Made by a program: the position numbers and the translations under genes. DNA of 64,000 nucleotides from positions 8,122,001 through 8,186,000 of the forward strand of contig NC_063277.1 of the NCBI RefSeq assembly GCF_910591885.1, given 5' to 3'. The DNA is from Bombus terrestris. Lineage: Eukaryota > Arthropoda > Insecta > Hymenoptera > Apidae. Below the pieces are notes generated by a model that was given only the letters and a program-made list of their open reading frames with translations, ran no database searches and was not told the origin of the DNA. This document shows, one piece after another, positions 33,801 through 45,209 of the stretch; position 1 is the first letter of the stretch; every line of letters begins with the position of its first letter.

Positions 33801-35126
33801 CCCGATGACGTTTATCGATAGCTCTGCAAATCTCTGATGGTTCTGAGAAGAAAGGATTTCTCTCAAATGTGAGTTTTTCCGTCTGACGATTAGGCTATGG
33901 AAGTTTAGTTATTTATAGAGAATTTTAATGCGCCTCGCGGTATATACATCAAGTACAAAAATATGTAAAATACCTAAATTATTCGTTATAATTCTCCAGC
34001 GGATCAAACATCTGTTTAATTATCATTCCTTTCGTTGCGCTTATAAACATATGAATTTGCATAAATATTTACAAACTAGTAATCACACGTTTGACGATAA
34101 ATATGTAGTGAAATTGAAAAGTTTACGAAAGGTAAAATCGATCAGTTTCTCTTCTCAACATTTTCATTTCTATGGTTGTGTTCGAATATCAGTTCGTACA
34201 AACATCTGTAACATACTTTACATATACTCTTCACAATATTATTTCCCAACATTTCCCGATAAGATTTATCTCGTTGTTAGATTCAAGTATGTTCTTCGAT
34301 ATCTCAAAGTATTTACCTTAAAACTGCATCAACGTCGATCGAAAAGAAATATTACAGGCAGGTGTATATTGCGACCTTTTTCGTTGAACGAAGAGGCAGC
34401 AAACAAGTCGGACGATTAATCTAGAATAACAAAGTTCTGCCAAATTCCTTCCAAACAAATCTTCTTGAAATGTTAGAACAGCTGTACGCTCGGGTTGACC
34501 GATTTTCGTACAGCAAGAGATTCGAGTCGTTGATCACGACGAGGATCGCGATGAAAAGCTACATCGCGGAGAGACGCGTGTGTGAAAGACCGTACCAGAT
34601 CGAGACGGGGCCAGAATAATAATAGGATCCGAATTCCTCGGTGATACATCGACTGGCGTTTCGTTATTTACGACAGCTCCCCTTAATCCACGCTAGAAAC
34701 GGCGAATCGCATTAACGGGAATGGCGAATCCGAAAATCTGTCCTTGCACAGCGTTCCCAGATTGCCGCGTACGAATCCTGATCACGAATCGCGACCGGAT
34801 TACCCTTGCTCAAAAGCACGAGAATGTTAATGCGAGTAAGAATTCCTCCACGCAGATCCAAGCTTTCGTCTAATCCGATCAGCAAGTACTGTTTCTCTAC
34901 TATTTCTTTCATATTTAGATAAATCGATATCCGCTTGCAATTTGTCTTATATGAAGGAGATGTCGACTACGATGCAGATATAGATATGACGATGTAATAG
35001 TGGAAAATTGGAGAAGATTAGATTAGATATGTATTTTTGATGGATTAATTTACATAATTGAACATTTTTGTGATCTTGTGAAGATATTAAGTAACCAAGC
35101 ATTAAAGTATTAATTTATTACGCGCG

Positions 35127-35278
35127 TGTTTCATTATTATTATATATCTCTAGAAGTATATTATTATGTTATTATATTGTTATATATTACTATTGTCATA
35201 TGTTGTTACATGTTATATGTATATTATTATTGTTATATGTTATTATATATTATTATATTGTTATTATTATGTAATAAA
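35127..35278. repeat. TTA/TAT-rich low-complexity DNA
   Basis: Tandem-like mixtures of tta, tat and tgt words run about 150 bases, giving a Tyr/Ile/Leu-rich frame that should not be read as protein. Confidence 0.8.
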
Positions 35279-35899
35279 AATATAATTTTTATTCTACACA
35301 GATATATAGAATGGGAAAGATTAAGCAACATAGTAGTTGCTGCAAAAATTAAATAAGAATTGTGAAATTCTATTTGACACCATTATCATTCAGTGACGAG
35401 AATGAGTATCTAATTTGTAATAGTTTAAGAAAAGCATAAAGAGTACTTCGATACTTGTAGTAGCAGAATTATATCGTATAATTTATTGTTACAGAGCACG
35501 TAAACAAAATTGATCGATACATTTGTCACCGTTTAATTCGTTTTGGCGATTTTTTGATTGCCACAGTAAAGAAGTAGCTCGCCTTAGAAAATATGATAAA
35601 CACTCCTGTAGAACCTCTTATATCGTGCAAAACGAGTGTTGCCGCTGTGATATATTTCGCAAATCTTTCGTTATTTATCACGCGACAACGTTCGTAGCTC
35701 CCCTCGCGCGTATAACGCTTTCCCTTTCGACCGTCAGTCGTCTCCCTGTTTCCTTTCTTCTTCTTATTTCAAGAATATATTGCCACGGAATTTAAGAAAA
35801 TAATAGAATTCGGACTTTTGATACAATTCACGGAACTTCTGATACAACACTTTGTTCCATCAACTGATAGTAGAACGTAAAAATGGTGCTTAAGTTGGA

Positions 35900-36025
35900 G
35901 AAAAATTTAGTAATATTTATTACAAAATATTACATAATATTTTCTACAAAGATGGTGAAGAATTTAGTGACATTTATTATAAAGTTAAGCAAGAATTTAA
36001 TAACATTTATTACAAAATATTACTC
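35900..36025. repeat. Three-copy local repeat
   Basis: Three adjacent segments start with a gaatttartaa/gaca-type word followed by atttattacaaaatatta or a variant (about 35900, 35957 and 35992). The first has an extra 20-odd bases. Confidence 0.6.
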
Positions 36026-36439
36026 GTTCAACGAAGGCTATAATTATTGTTGAAAAACCGACCGAGAAGGCTTTTTACACTCATAAATTATAATTATTTG
36101 GAAAATAAAATTATATGAAAAGTAGAATTAAATAATTTAGAAAGAAATAATCTTTACATACCGAGGGTCAACTATTATTATTACCATTTTATTATTTCTT
36201 GCTGTTTCTCTAATAAACAATCCTTGTATAGTATATCTAGAACACAGATTGTATAACGCAACATTGGAAAATTCTATGAATTTTCTCAAGCAACGTGTTA
36301 GCCTATGAAAAGTATAATAATTGAATTTTCTATCGGACGTATCCAGCTGGTTCGCAACATCGATACTAGCCATTCTTTATCGTGAAACTGGAAGGATCGC
36401 GTGTCGCGTGAGATAACGGGGCCGTTTGTAAAATGTAAA

Positions 36440-36700
36440 ATTCGTAATGCATCGCCGCAAAAGTGGAATAAGCCAAGACACACGGGGTGGAGGCGTCGCG
36501 GGCGGTGGTGGCCGTGCGGCAGCAGCAGCGGCGGCGCACCAACAGAAAAGGGGATGTAAGGGGAGAGGGGAATCCCCTACGTGTACGTTTATGTGTCTCA
36601 TTTATCAGCACAGATATTATTATAGCTCTACGCGGCCGGAGCTAGGAATTTTACATACGTACGGACATTTGTACCTTCGCGATATAATATAAGGACGTAA
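36440..36700. other. GC island with CAG/CGG triplets
   Basis: The triplet run at about 36517-36537 gives Ala runs in plus frames and minus frames alike. The 81- and 74-codon frames on either strand are mutually overlapping and unrecognised. Confidence 0.4.
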
Positions 36701-38020
36701 TAATGCACGCGCATACAAACGAGCCGGTGTACCAGCACTTTCAACGATGTCCTGATGCCTGGCTCTCACATATTTCCGCTTCACCGACCTGTTCGACGAG
36801 CTCGGAATTAAGAAATTTACGCGACCGATTAAATCCCTGACGCTTAATCAATTATCACTGACACGATACTCTTGCTATTTGTTTTGTCAACCACGGCTTG
36901 ATATTGTATATTTCCGCATGAAAGTTCGGGAATATCTATTTTATATATATTAAAATATTTCATACTCTATATACGAAAATATAAATTGCGACATCTGATA
37001 ATTGATCGTACCATTTCCCTCTTTTTACAACGTACAACTTTTTACAACGTGTGCGATGATAGATCGTATATTTTAAATTATTAGAAATATAATAAACGAG
37101 ATACGAAGGATAAAATATTGATCCACACAGAAATATTGTGCGAAAGGCTTTCAATAGTGATTATTTTTCGTTAAACCTGTGTTATTCGTTTCGTCGCAAT
37201 GGAATAGAGATTTGAAGTATGCAATATTTGTCCTGATATCTAATATTTTATTTAAGCGATATTATTCAAACGCGTTGGTAAGCCATGCAATGCGGAAAAG
37301 ATGGATTGAGATTAAAATCGGAGAACGCAGTAGCCTTCGGTCGGTATGACCAAAAATTGAGAAAGAACTCGTGATTCCCCTTAGAAAATCACAATCATTT
37401 ATCACAGAGAACGTACATATATATCGCAAATGATGATCGTATCTGTATTTTCTAACTGTAAGAATGGCGGTTGAAAAAGAAATATGATCATGAACAACTT
37501 TTAAAACTAAAGATACAAAAGGGAGTAGCGGTCTTTCTCGTCAAAAGTTCAGGTGATACCACCCTCCTGGATGAATGATTTTTATTTTCGAAACTTCCTC
37601 GACTTATAAAATCTCTACTTCTTCCACCAATAGATATGATCGCAAGATTTACGTTCTTTTACGAATAAATCATATCGCATTTACCTTTGTACGAATCAAA
37701 ATCCGGAAATTGATTTATCTGTCTTAACTTTAATTTCCGTGATTACAAAATTTCTCGCTTAAGGAATAATAGCACTAACAGATTAATCCACTATTAATTC
37801 AATACTGTTCGTCTATAAAACACAAACCACCCCAACGAAAATTCGTTCGTTTAACCGAACCATCACCCTACGACTTGAAACAACGAAGCACTTTAGGAAT
37901 AAAGAAGAGCTAGGTACAAGGGAACAATGTTAAGGATTAAGTACTCGGACAAGAAGTACCTAACGGAAACACCGTTACATAAATTCAGCAGAACGTACAT
38001 CTTCCCGAACATATTTCGTA
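36700..38020. other. AT-rich non-genic stretch
   Basis: No feature of note; the only frame over 60 codons (36960-37154, minus) is AT-driven. Confidence 0.6.
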
Positions 38021-38021
38021 A

Positions 38022-38790
38022 GTGAAGCGATCTTGTTCTTCTGGCCGGTACGGAGGAGCGAGGAAAGTTCCAAGCGTGCAGCACGTACTGTACCGGGTAA
38101 GGCACAAGATCCGACAACCCCTGCACACCCCCCGAGTCAAAGGGTCCCTCCACGGTCGTCAAACCTTAATACATTTACAGCTCACGAGAGCACTCGGTGC
38201 CGCCGTGAGCGGCAGTCCTGGATATTTGCCGGTGGATCTCTCTATAGAGTGTATCACGTTTGCGCATGTGAATATCACACGTATAAGTAGAAGAAAGATG
38301 GCCCGGGCCGTCCGTCCCCAGCGGCTAACCCCCTGATATATCGTTTACGTGTCTCGGCGTGCATACGTCGTTTGGGACACATGCCTTCTCTTCCTTCGCC
38401 TTCGACTCTTCTCTGCTTCTTCCCGACATCCTCCTTCTTCCACCACCGCGTCACTGCCTCTCGTCTTTTGCTGTTCCTCCGCCTCGCCAACGCCGAAAGT
38501 CTCGAGGACACCGCGAATCCTCGTTTTACGAATTCACGGGACGACAGAAGGACGCTTCGAGAAGCAGCCTCGATACTCGAATACCGCACGTCTCTCGGTA
38601 CGGAGTTTCTTTGCCCCACTTCTTCGTTGAAATTTGCCAAGCATGCCGCATTCCGCTTGCTTAGGCGGTCGTGCATTTTAGGTTTCATTCGCAGCGTTTT
38701 AGATTGATATCTTGAAATTTGGGGGAAAGGTTCGAGTTCAGCTAGTTTTCGTTCGAATCGTCGAAGCGTCTTCTGTAGAAGCACAATTTT
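38022..38790. other. GC island with open frames on both strands
   Basis: Four plus-strand frames of 93-111 codons and a 169-codon minus-strand frame (38275-38784; first ATG at 38688, leaving 138 codons) overlap one another. The minus-strand product would be highly basic (Arg/Lys-rich) with no recognisable domain. Simultaneous openness in many frames points to composition rather than coding. None has a clear splice-site pair. Confidence 0.4.
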
Positions 38791-39298
38791 AAGGAAAATT
38801 ATTAGTAGAGACGCGTATCCTCATTTTTCAATGAAACACTTTCTTCGTCAGGTTCTACATTAACATTTTCATACCATCAAATTTTTATAATCGCGCGAAA
38901 ACATTATCAAACGAAGGTATGTCTATTGTTACATGCAAATAGTGTATAAATGCCACGATAATTACAATGGGATAATTTTCGTAATCACTGTAGGGAAAGA
39001 TGGATTCTTTGATAAATTTCATCTCCTAATATAATCGTGTATACATGTATATAATGGTATACGATGGTCGAATGGTCCAGTAATACGGCAATCGAATAGT
39101 GGCATAGAAATAATGGAAAAGCGAAGAAGGAACAGGAAGAAACTTCGGATTCTCTAGCACCATCGATCGGCATTATCATAAAAGATCTCGACAGAGAGGA
39201 CTGCAGATGCACTTCTGATGTTGGTCTGGTAGTACGTTCTGCACCCAGTCGGGAAGAAGTATACCAGGCACAAGGCAGAGTTCTGACCAACCTCTGGA
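38790..39298. other. AT-rich stretch
   Basis: No credible gene. The 101-codon minus-strand frame at 38985-39290 becomes AT-driven toward its end. Confidence 0.4.
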
Positions 39299-39299
39299 C

Positions 39300-39478
39300 T
39301 TAGCCATAATCTGAAATATATTGGTACCCGGTGTTTGTCCACATCTCGTTGACCGCCATTATAAATCGGCGAAGCGTAGGCATTCGTTCGAGGACATTAG
39401 TCAAAGGCTGGGTAATGTCGTACGCGATAATACGGCTGATATCGTGGATCCAAGTGTGCGAGTCATCCACGTGTACGT
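39300..39478 (-). CDS. Candidate exon, unrecognised
   Basis: On the minus strand the frame from a possible acceptor (gctatacacAG, exon from 39478) to the stop at 39300 gives 58 full codons. It begins VHVDDSHTWIHDISRIIAYD and includes MPTLRRFIMAVNEMW. The mix of Asp, His, Trp, Met and Arg, and the frequent G or C at third positions against an AT-rich background, are coding-like. A GTACCA at 39327 could be a donor, ending the exon at 39328 with phase 2. I do not recognise the protein. A plus-strand frame of about 60 codons is open over the same bases, so the strand is not certain. Confidence 0.2.
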
Positions 39479-40176
39479 CTGTGTATAGCCCGAGCAACGC
39501 TTACAGGTAACCTAAGAATCAGAAGGTCGTTGGAATTGGCAATGACCTCTCGAACGGCCATTCACGGCGTTTTTGCTCGATAAAACGATGATCAACCGTG
39601 TAATAACCATCGACAAATCGAAAACGCTAAAGGCGAGAAATTCCAGGCTCCGAGATTGAAATAGAACGATTTCGATTCCGGTTTGTTGTATTAATTTTTC
39701 TTATTGTATTTCAGCTCGTACGATACAAAATATATACATGGTTTCTACATTAATATATAAGTTTTTCATTCGTTTCAGTGGAATCTGGTTTCTCGAATTT
39801 ACATGTTTTCGTCTATTTACATACATTTGAATTTGTCTACAGGAATACTTTATCGAACGCGAGTCAATTCCTTACGATCTGATCAAAATGTATACCGTTA
39901 TAGTTATACCATTGGAAATGATAGTTACTGGAAGCATTTCTTTCACTGCAACATGAAATAACCTATACTCGATCATGCGAGATCTCTAGATCTTTTAAAA
40001 ATACGATGCACGCTTTACTCCCACGCACGCGTCTAACTGTATCAATGTCTATTTATAAACCGATATCTTACAAAAATTCTCAGTCTAACACCGACGTGAA
40101 ACGATCAATTCAGCGTGACTGATAAAGTTATCGGAAGAGCGGTCACTGTACTATCATAAATATCGACATAGGTTAC

Positions 40177-40227
40177 CTTGATGTATGACCATTGGTCGTG
40201 GAGATATGTGGAATCTCCGGCGGCAAC
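40177..40227 (-). CDS. Candidate 51-nt micro-exon
   Basis: The minus strand reads a pyrimidine-containing acceptor (gtttcgtggaccttcCAG), then 51 nt, then ATCAAG|GTAACC. In the phase-0 frame it encodes VAAGDSTYLHDQWSYIK, but all three frames are open. It lies 700 bp upstream of the candidate exon ending at 39478 on the same strand. Joining the two in phase requires a different frame (phase 1). A chance pairing of splice-like words is quite possible. Confidence 0.12.
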
Positions 40228-40239
40228 CTGGAAGGTCCA

Positions 40240-40790
40240 CGAAACCAATAGAATACGAATAGATCGTTCTCCCCTCCTGTTGCCCCCTGTACTTTCCCTG
40301 GTGCGGTAATGCACTTATATAAATCAGGTTCAACCGCGGACCACCATAAAGCATTGCAATGTTTCGATGTCCGTAAAGCATTCCTGGGCGGGTTCGCGTT
40401 TGATTCACGCTTGTCGGTGTGTGGGGCAGGCCCTTGAAGGTCCCCATCGTGGTCCTACCACGGTGCTCCATACTCGTTCAACCGATCCTATATACGTACT
40501 CCGTCGGCGAACACTGACATCACCGAGACCATTCTACCACCATGAAACAGGCGTGAGAGAACTTGTCGCTGGCGATAATAGTTTATTTGTCGCCGGTTTC
40601 GCTGGGACCGAGATATGTTCCGGTTACTCGTCCCGTTCCTCCCGCAGAGGATTGTTTATTATGCGAATTGAACGAGCCGAAGGCGATAAAGATCCCGTCC
40701 GTTCCTTTTCGCCGATCCATCCGCTTTACCTCATACCACAGCCGCTGACCCAACACCCTCCATCCAATGCTGCACCACCTTGACACCCTA
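40240..40790. other. GC island with overlapping frames
   Basis: A 138-codon plus-strand frame (40367-40783) and a 105-codon minus-strand frame (40154-40471) overlap, both unrecognised. A compact perfect hairpin, CGTGGT-cct-ACCACG, lies near 40449-40463. Confidence 0.4.
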
Positions 40791-43700
40791 CTATCTTCAA
40801 GATTCTTTTTTACTTATTGCCCTCTTTGCTTTTTATCTCGCGTTTTGTAATTATCTTCGATTATCCTGCATGTTTAAATAATCGGAATAATGGAATAAAG
40901 TTCCAGTGACTCGGGTATTCAGTAGGATTTCAATCGGTCGCCTCGCGTTTCTCAGTTATTCCCAACGCCATCGATTTTCAAACAATGGTAATTAAATAGA
41001 AATCGCGCGATTAATTTTTGCCACATTTAGATCTGCAGTAGATTCCTATCAGGTTGTTTTATTTCTAAGTAATGGTGATTAAGTAGAAGCCTGATGATTA
41101 GGTTCTGATCGATTTAGATCCTCGGTAATCTTCAATTGTTGTTTCAATTGTTTTCAATATCATCGTTTCTCGAGTAATGCTAACCAAATAGAAGTCTCCG
41201 TATTATTTGCAAATCTACGTCTTTGATAGATACTGTTCATACGAGTGTTCCATAATCGTTATTCAGCTACTTACATCGAAACATTGTTAAGGATTCCTAT
41301 TGTATTCGCGTGTTAGATTTTAATTATCTTGGAATCTGACACAGCGCCAATTAATGTAGAACAGGTATCGAAGGTTTATCGCTATCCAGCGGACAGCGTT
41401 AGTTATTGAAGACATCTGTCGAGCTGCGCGCACGGTGATACTAACGAAACAACAAGGTGGACTAAATGCCACGATATTTCAAGCGGACGTAGGTGAAAAA
41501 GAACGCCAAAGTCTATATTACTTCATCGTATCCGAGTTTCCTCATTATAGAGCATGTTGCGAACAGCAACGTTCGAACATCGGCATAAAATATAACCCGT
41601 AGGCCACGAGGCGGCCTCCCTTCCTTTCCGTTTCATGTTCCCCTTCGTCTTTCCTTTGTCTTTTGATCGCGCTGTCGTTCTCACCTTTGACTACGCCCGT
41701 TCTAAAGTGAAAACCAGACTTAATTCGTCTGACCCTTGCGTGGCTTACTGGCCACGATGATAAACGCGACGACCTCGCGGCCAATTTTTTAATACCATTT
41801 TTGGTGACCAATCGCAACGGGGAAAGTTATGAGCTGCGTTAAGGACCGTTTGTTTTCGTGTGGGAATCTACCTGCTTGCGTTTAATCACGGCTCGTAATT
41901 TTAAAACGACCCTCTTTCTCTCTCTCTCTCTCTCTTTTTCTCTCTGTTTCACGAACATGTTGACCATTATCGAAGACAGCTGTCGACTCCAACTTCTTTT
42001 CAAATCAAAATAGTTCTAATCGTAGAGTTTCTGGAATAATTAGATCTACTTTTAAAGAGCGGAAGGAACGAAATTATTTTTGCTTAACACGTTGATCGAA
42101 CGTTTAGGAGTATTTTTCAGTGGCTCTGAAGTTAGTGCTGCTAGACAATATTCTTCCTTAATTGATATCGGTAGATTAGGGGTATTTATACATTTATGGG
42201 ATATTTAAAAGTCCACAGTGCACAGAATGCACGTGATATTAAAAAATAAGTAATTAAAAGGAATTGTGAGTGTAATATTTTCAGACATTAGATTGAACAT
42301 TGAAGAATACTTAATATAAATTTCTATTAAAACGATGGATCTCCTTTTTCTCAAAAAGATAGAAACGATAGAATTTTCCAATTACCCTAATATCATTTCT
42401 TCTATTAAAATAATACTTATATTACAGATATTTGAAATAAATTGCGCGATAACGCGAACCAACATACCTGGATCACCCCACAAATTTGGATTTTAATTTA
42501 TTTTCCTAAATTTTTCCCAGAAAAATATCAAATAATATCTATATTAATATCGTGCCAAGATATTAGTAAACCCTACGTTTAGGAAAAAGAAGATTACCGC
42601 ATTACTATACAGAATTATAAACTTCATGAAGATAAAGAAAAACTTCGAGAAACATCTGGAAAATGCTATTAGCCAGAGGGATATTGGCTAATTTGTCGTC
42701 GAGTCACGAAGACCGATTAACGTAATGCGATGACCGAGAGGAATGAAGGAAGATAGGTCAGAACTATCCCTGAGGAAGGAAGCTGCCATAAATCGTTTGT
42801 CAGTGATCCGGTACTAATAACTGGTACTTGGTTTATCGGTCACTAAGTAATAGCTACCAATAATCGAGGTCTCGATTGTCTTATCGGGTCCATTAAAGGG
42901 TACACTCTTGTTGTGGTTTTGAGGTATTACCTTGACCACTGCATATCTTTGGCCGTTCGTCATTCCTGATCCGATAACGGGTCAAAGAAACCGACCTTGC
43001 ATCTCACTGTTTTTGGATTCTCTCTCCTTTTTACTTTTTTGATGTATCCTCGTATTGTGAATTCTTTCGTTTTTCTGTCATTCTCATCGTTTCATTTTTT
43101 ATTATGAACTTCGATTTAAAATCCATTGGCCAAACCATAAGCAAATTTTGATTAAATATTAAAAGTTTTAAATTTTTGTTAGAAACCCAGTATTCTTCCA
43201 TATTCATGCGAGATGATAATCAAATTTGTCTACCTTTTCCTTTAATTGCAAATATTTCTGTATTTGAATTCTTAGAGATAAGGATGTTACTAACTGCTAA
43301 TTATCGCTAAGTTGTAATGAACATTCGACGTTATACTGGCATTTATTCGATATTTATTCGCGCAATTAACTTTCAATGATGGTAATGCATCGCAATCATA
43401 TACACGTTGCCTCACTTTTTGCACCGTGACGACCCAATGGATCGTCTTTTATTACGAGGAAGTCTCGTGTTTGCTTTGTCGTTGTTACGTATACCGGTTA
43501 AGTGTGTGTAGAGTGTGGCTTCTTGTATCCTATTTGTTGTTGAGGTTATCGTACCTCATCTTGCAGTACGTGACGAGGGACGTAATAACGACTGTGCGTG
43601 CGTTCATCCTCCGTAACTGGTTTTCTTCGTTTCTGCAATTCCATCGGGCCAGGTCGGATTCCTCTCTGATTCTTGTAAAAAAATCTAATTGTAAGATCGC

Positions 43701-44370
43701 TACCAACCGACATGAAAGTCGTCATCGGCAAATAGATTTTTCATCGTGAAAGAAGTTTCAGACGGCGACGAACTTAACGTAAATTGGTCGGCACAGCGGT
43801 GCCATATTAATTGATATTTATTATCGAGCGGCGGTCTAATTGCAATTATTAAAAGACTTTGTCGGCGTCTTTAAGCCTGTGCCTTGCGGTTACGTAAAAG
43901 CGCCAATAAACAGACCTGCGGTCCTCGCGACCGGTGCCCGTTCATTACTCGCGTTTCGTCGCGGCAATGTAATTGCGGCCGTGTCGTCTCCGCTAACAAC
44001 CCTACGATTGTTAATAACACCAAACGTAGGTAGCTTTTTAAAATTAACCTAGCGACCGCCCCGCAACAACGCTACTTTATGATCCTTTTCTATTCTTTGT
44101 CGCATCAAGTCTAATACGTCATTTTAATTATATTCCTTTACGATGGATCCAAATAATGTAACAAGCCTGTTTGTATTATGCAAGATAAGTCAGATAATTA
44201 CGAAGATTGTTTAAAACATGATAATCGATGATTTGGCAAACGACTCTTGTTACTCTTAGCTTAACTCTTGTTAGGCTAACAAATTACTTGAACAAGATAA
44301 ATATAAGTGAAAGTTTACGTATCACTTAAGACCCAGCTTGTTATTTTTCTATAACTAGCAAGTACTCTAT
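40790..44370. other. Mostly AT-rich non-genic stretch
   Basis: A CT microsatellite lies at 41910-41945. A 107-codon plus-strand frame at 43426-43749 begins with a hydrophobic Leu/Tyr/Cys-rich part but starts at GTG and matches nothing. No gene is supported. Confidence 0.5.
41910..41945. repeat. (CT)n microsatellite
   Basis: CT units with a few T insertions over about 36 bases. Confidence 0.9.
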
Positions 44371-44532
44371 CAAATGAGCAAAGTAGTCGAACGCTATACT
44401 AAGGAAACAAAGAGACATAAATTTTCCAGCTTAATTTTTTCTATCGAAACTATCAATTTTTTACAGATCACGGAACATCCCGAGACGTCCTATCCGAGAC
44501 ACGAAAATGATGAGAAATTCTGTCACAAAAGA

Positions 44533-44557
44533 CTTACCTTACTTACTTACTTACTTA
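44533..44557. repeat. (CTTA)n tetranucleotide repeat
   Basis: About six CTTA units. Its complement contains several GTAAGT words, which are repeat-derived and not good evidence for splice donors. Confidence 0.9.
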
Positions 44558-44644
44558 GTCACAGACACAAGCAGAAACGAGAAGGCAGACAAAGTAAAAT
44601 TTCGGTGAGGAAAGTAAAAAAATAACGTTGACACTCAAATTTCC

Positions 44645-45208
44645 ATGGCACGCGCGTCTTGTAGGATATTTCGAGGGGCTCGTAAATTCCTCGATAATGT
44701 TGTGCGGGCGTCGATCGATAGTCAGCGTCTCGTTGTTTTTCGATTCACCCCCTCGGCCGTTCAACCTTTCTTCGCGGTGTCGTTTCTACCCACTCGCGAT
44801 AACTCGGCGCCGTGTTGCGACTCAATCGCGCGGTTCTTCCGCATAAATCTTACCGCTGGTATAAATCAACATGCCTCCAGCAGCGTGATACCCGAAGAGA
44901 GCTCCGATATATACACGGTGAAGGACCCTTCGATCCGGGAACCGAGGAAGACGCATGAGCTCCCACTTATGGCGTTCCTCTCTTACAAGATCGGCGTAGA
45001 TCTTAGTACTACGTCACTTACATCTCTCCTCTACCAGGGAAACGCATTGAAAGTACGTTTCTGTCTCAATTACACGAATCGCTATCCCTTTCGATCTCGT
45101 GTTTTAGCAGACAGCGAATTAGCGGACTCGAGTACGCAGAGATGGAATAGCGAATGGTATAAATATAGCTTGAGCAAAGTACGTTTTATTATTCTTATCC
45201 GATACTGA
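44645..45208 (+). CDS. Longest open frame in window (187 codons), unrecognised
   Basis: An ATG-initiated frame (ccATGG context) runs 187 codons to TGA. I recognise no domain, signal peptide or membrane span. The product is Ser/Arg/Leu-rich; a mid segment (about residues 79-115) with acidic and basic residues looks the most protein-like. The first half lies in a GC-richer patch and the last 25 codons are AT-driven, so a true coding part, if any, may be an inner exon. A 72-codon frame overlaps on the same strand. Chance is the more likely explanation. Confidence 0.15.
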   Translation: MARASCRIFRGARKFLDNVVRASIDSQRLVVFRFTPSAVQPFFAVSFLPTRDNSAPCCDSIARFFRINLTAGINQHASSSVIPEESSDIYTVKDPSIREPRKTHELPLMAFLSYKIGVDLSTTSLTSLLYQGNALKVRFCLNYTNRYPFRSRVLADSELADSSTQRWNSEWYKYSLSKVRFIILIRY

Positions 45209-45209
45209 T

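Larger units (their letters stand above)
33800..36440. other. AT-rich non-genic stretch
   Basis: A TATCGATA word lies near 33812. The 163-codon plus-strand frame at 33928-34419 is rich in Lys, Tyr, Phe, Ile and His as AT-rich chance frames are, with no domain. TTA/TAT-rich low complexity covers 35127-35278. A small three-copy repeat lies at 35900-36025. Confidence 0.55.

Noticed and set aside
33928..34419. 163-codon plus-strand frame
   Set aside because: Lys/Tyr/Phe/Ile/His bias is what AT-rich chance translation gives; no domain and no splice pair.
38275..38784. 169-codon minus-strand frame, strongly basic
   Set aside because: Four plus-strand frames of 93-111 codons overlap it, its start is GTG, and no domain is visible. 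GC enrichment explains it.
44533..44557. Minus-strand AAG|GTAAGT donor
   Set aside because: Generated by the CTTA tetranucleotide repeat.
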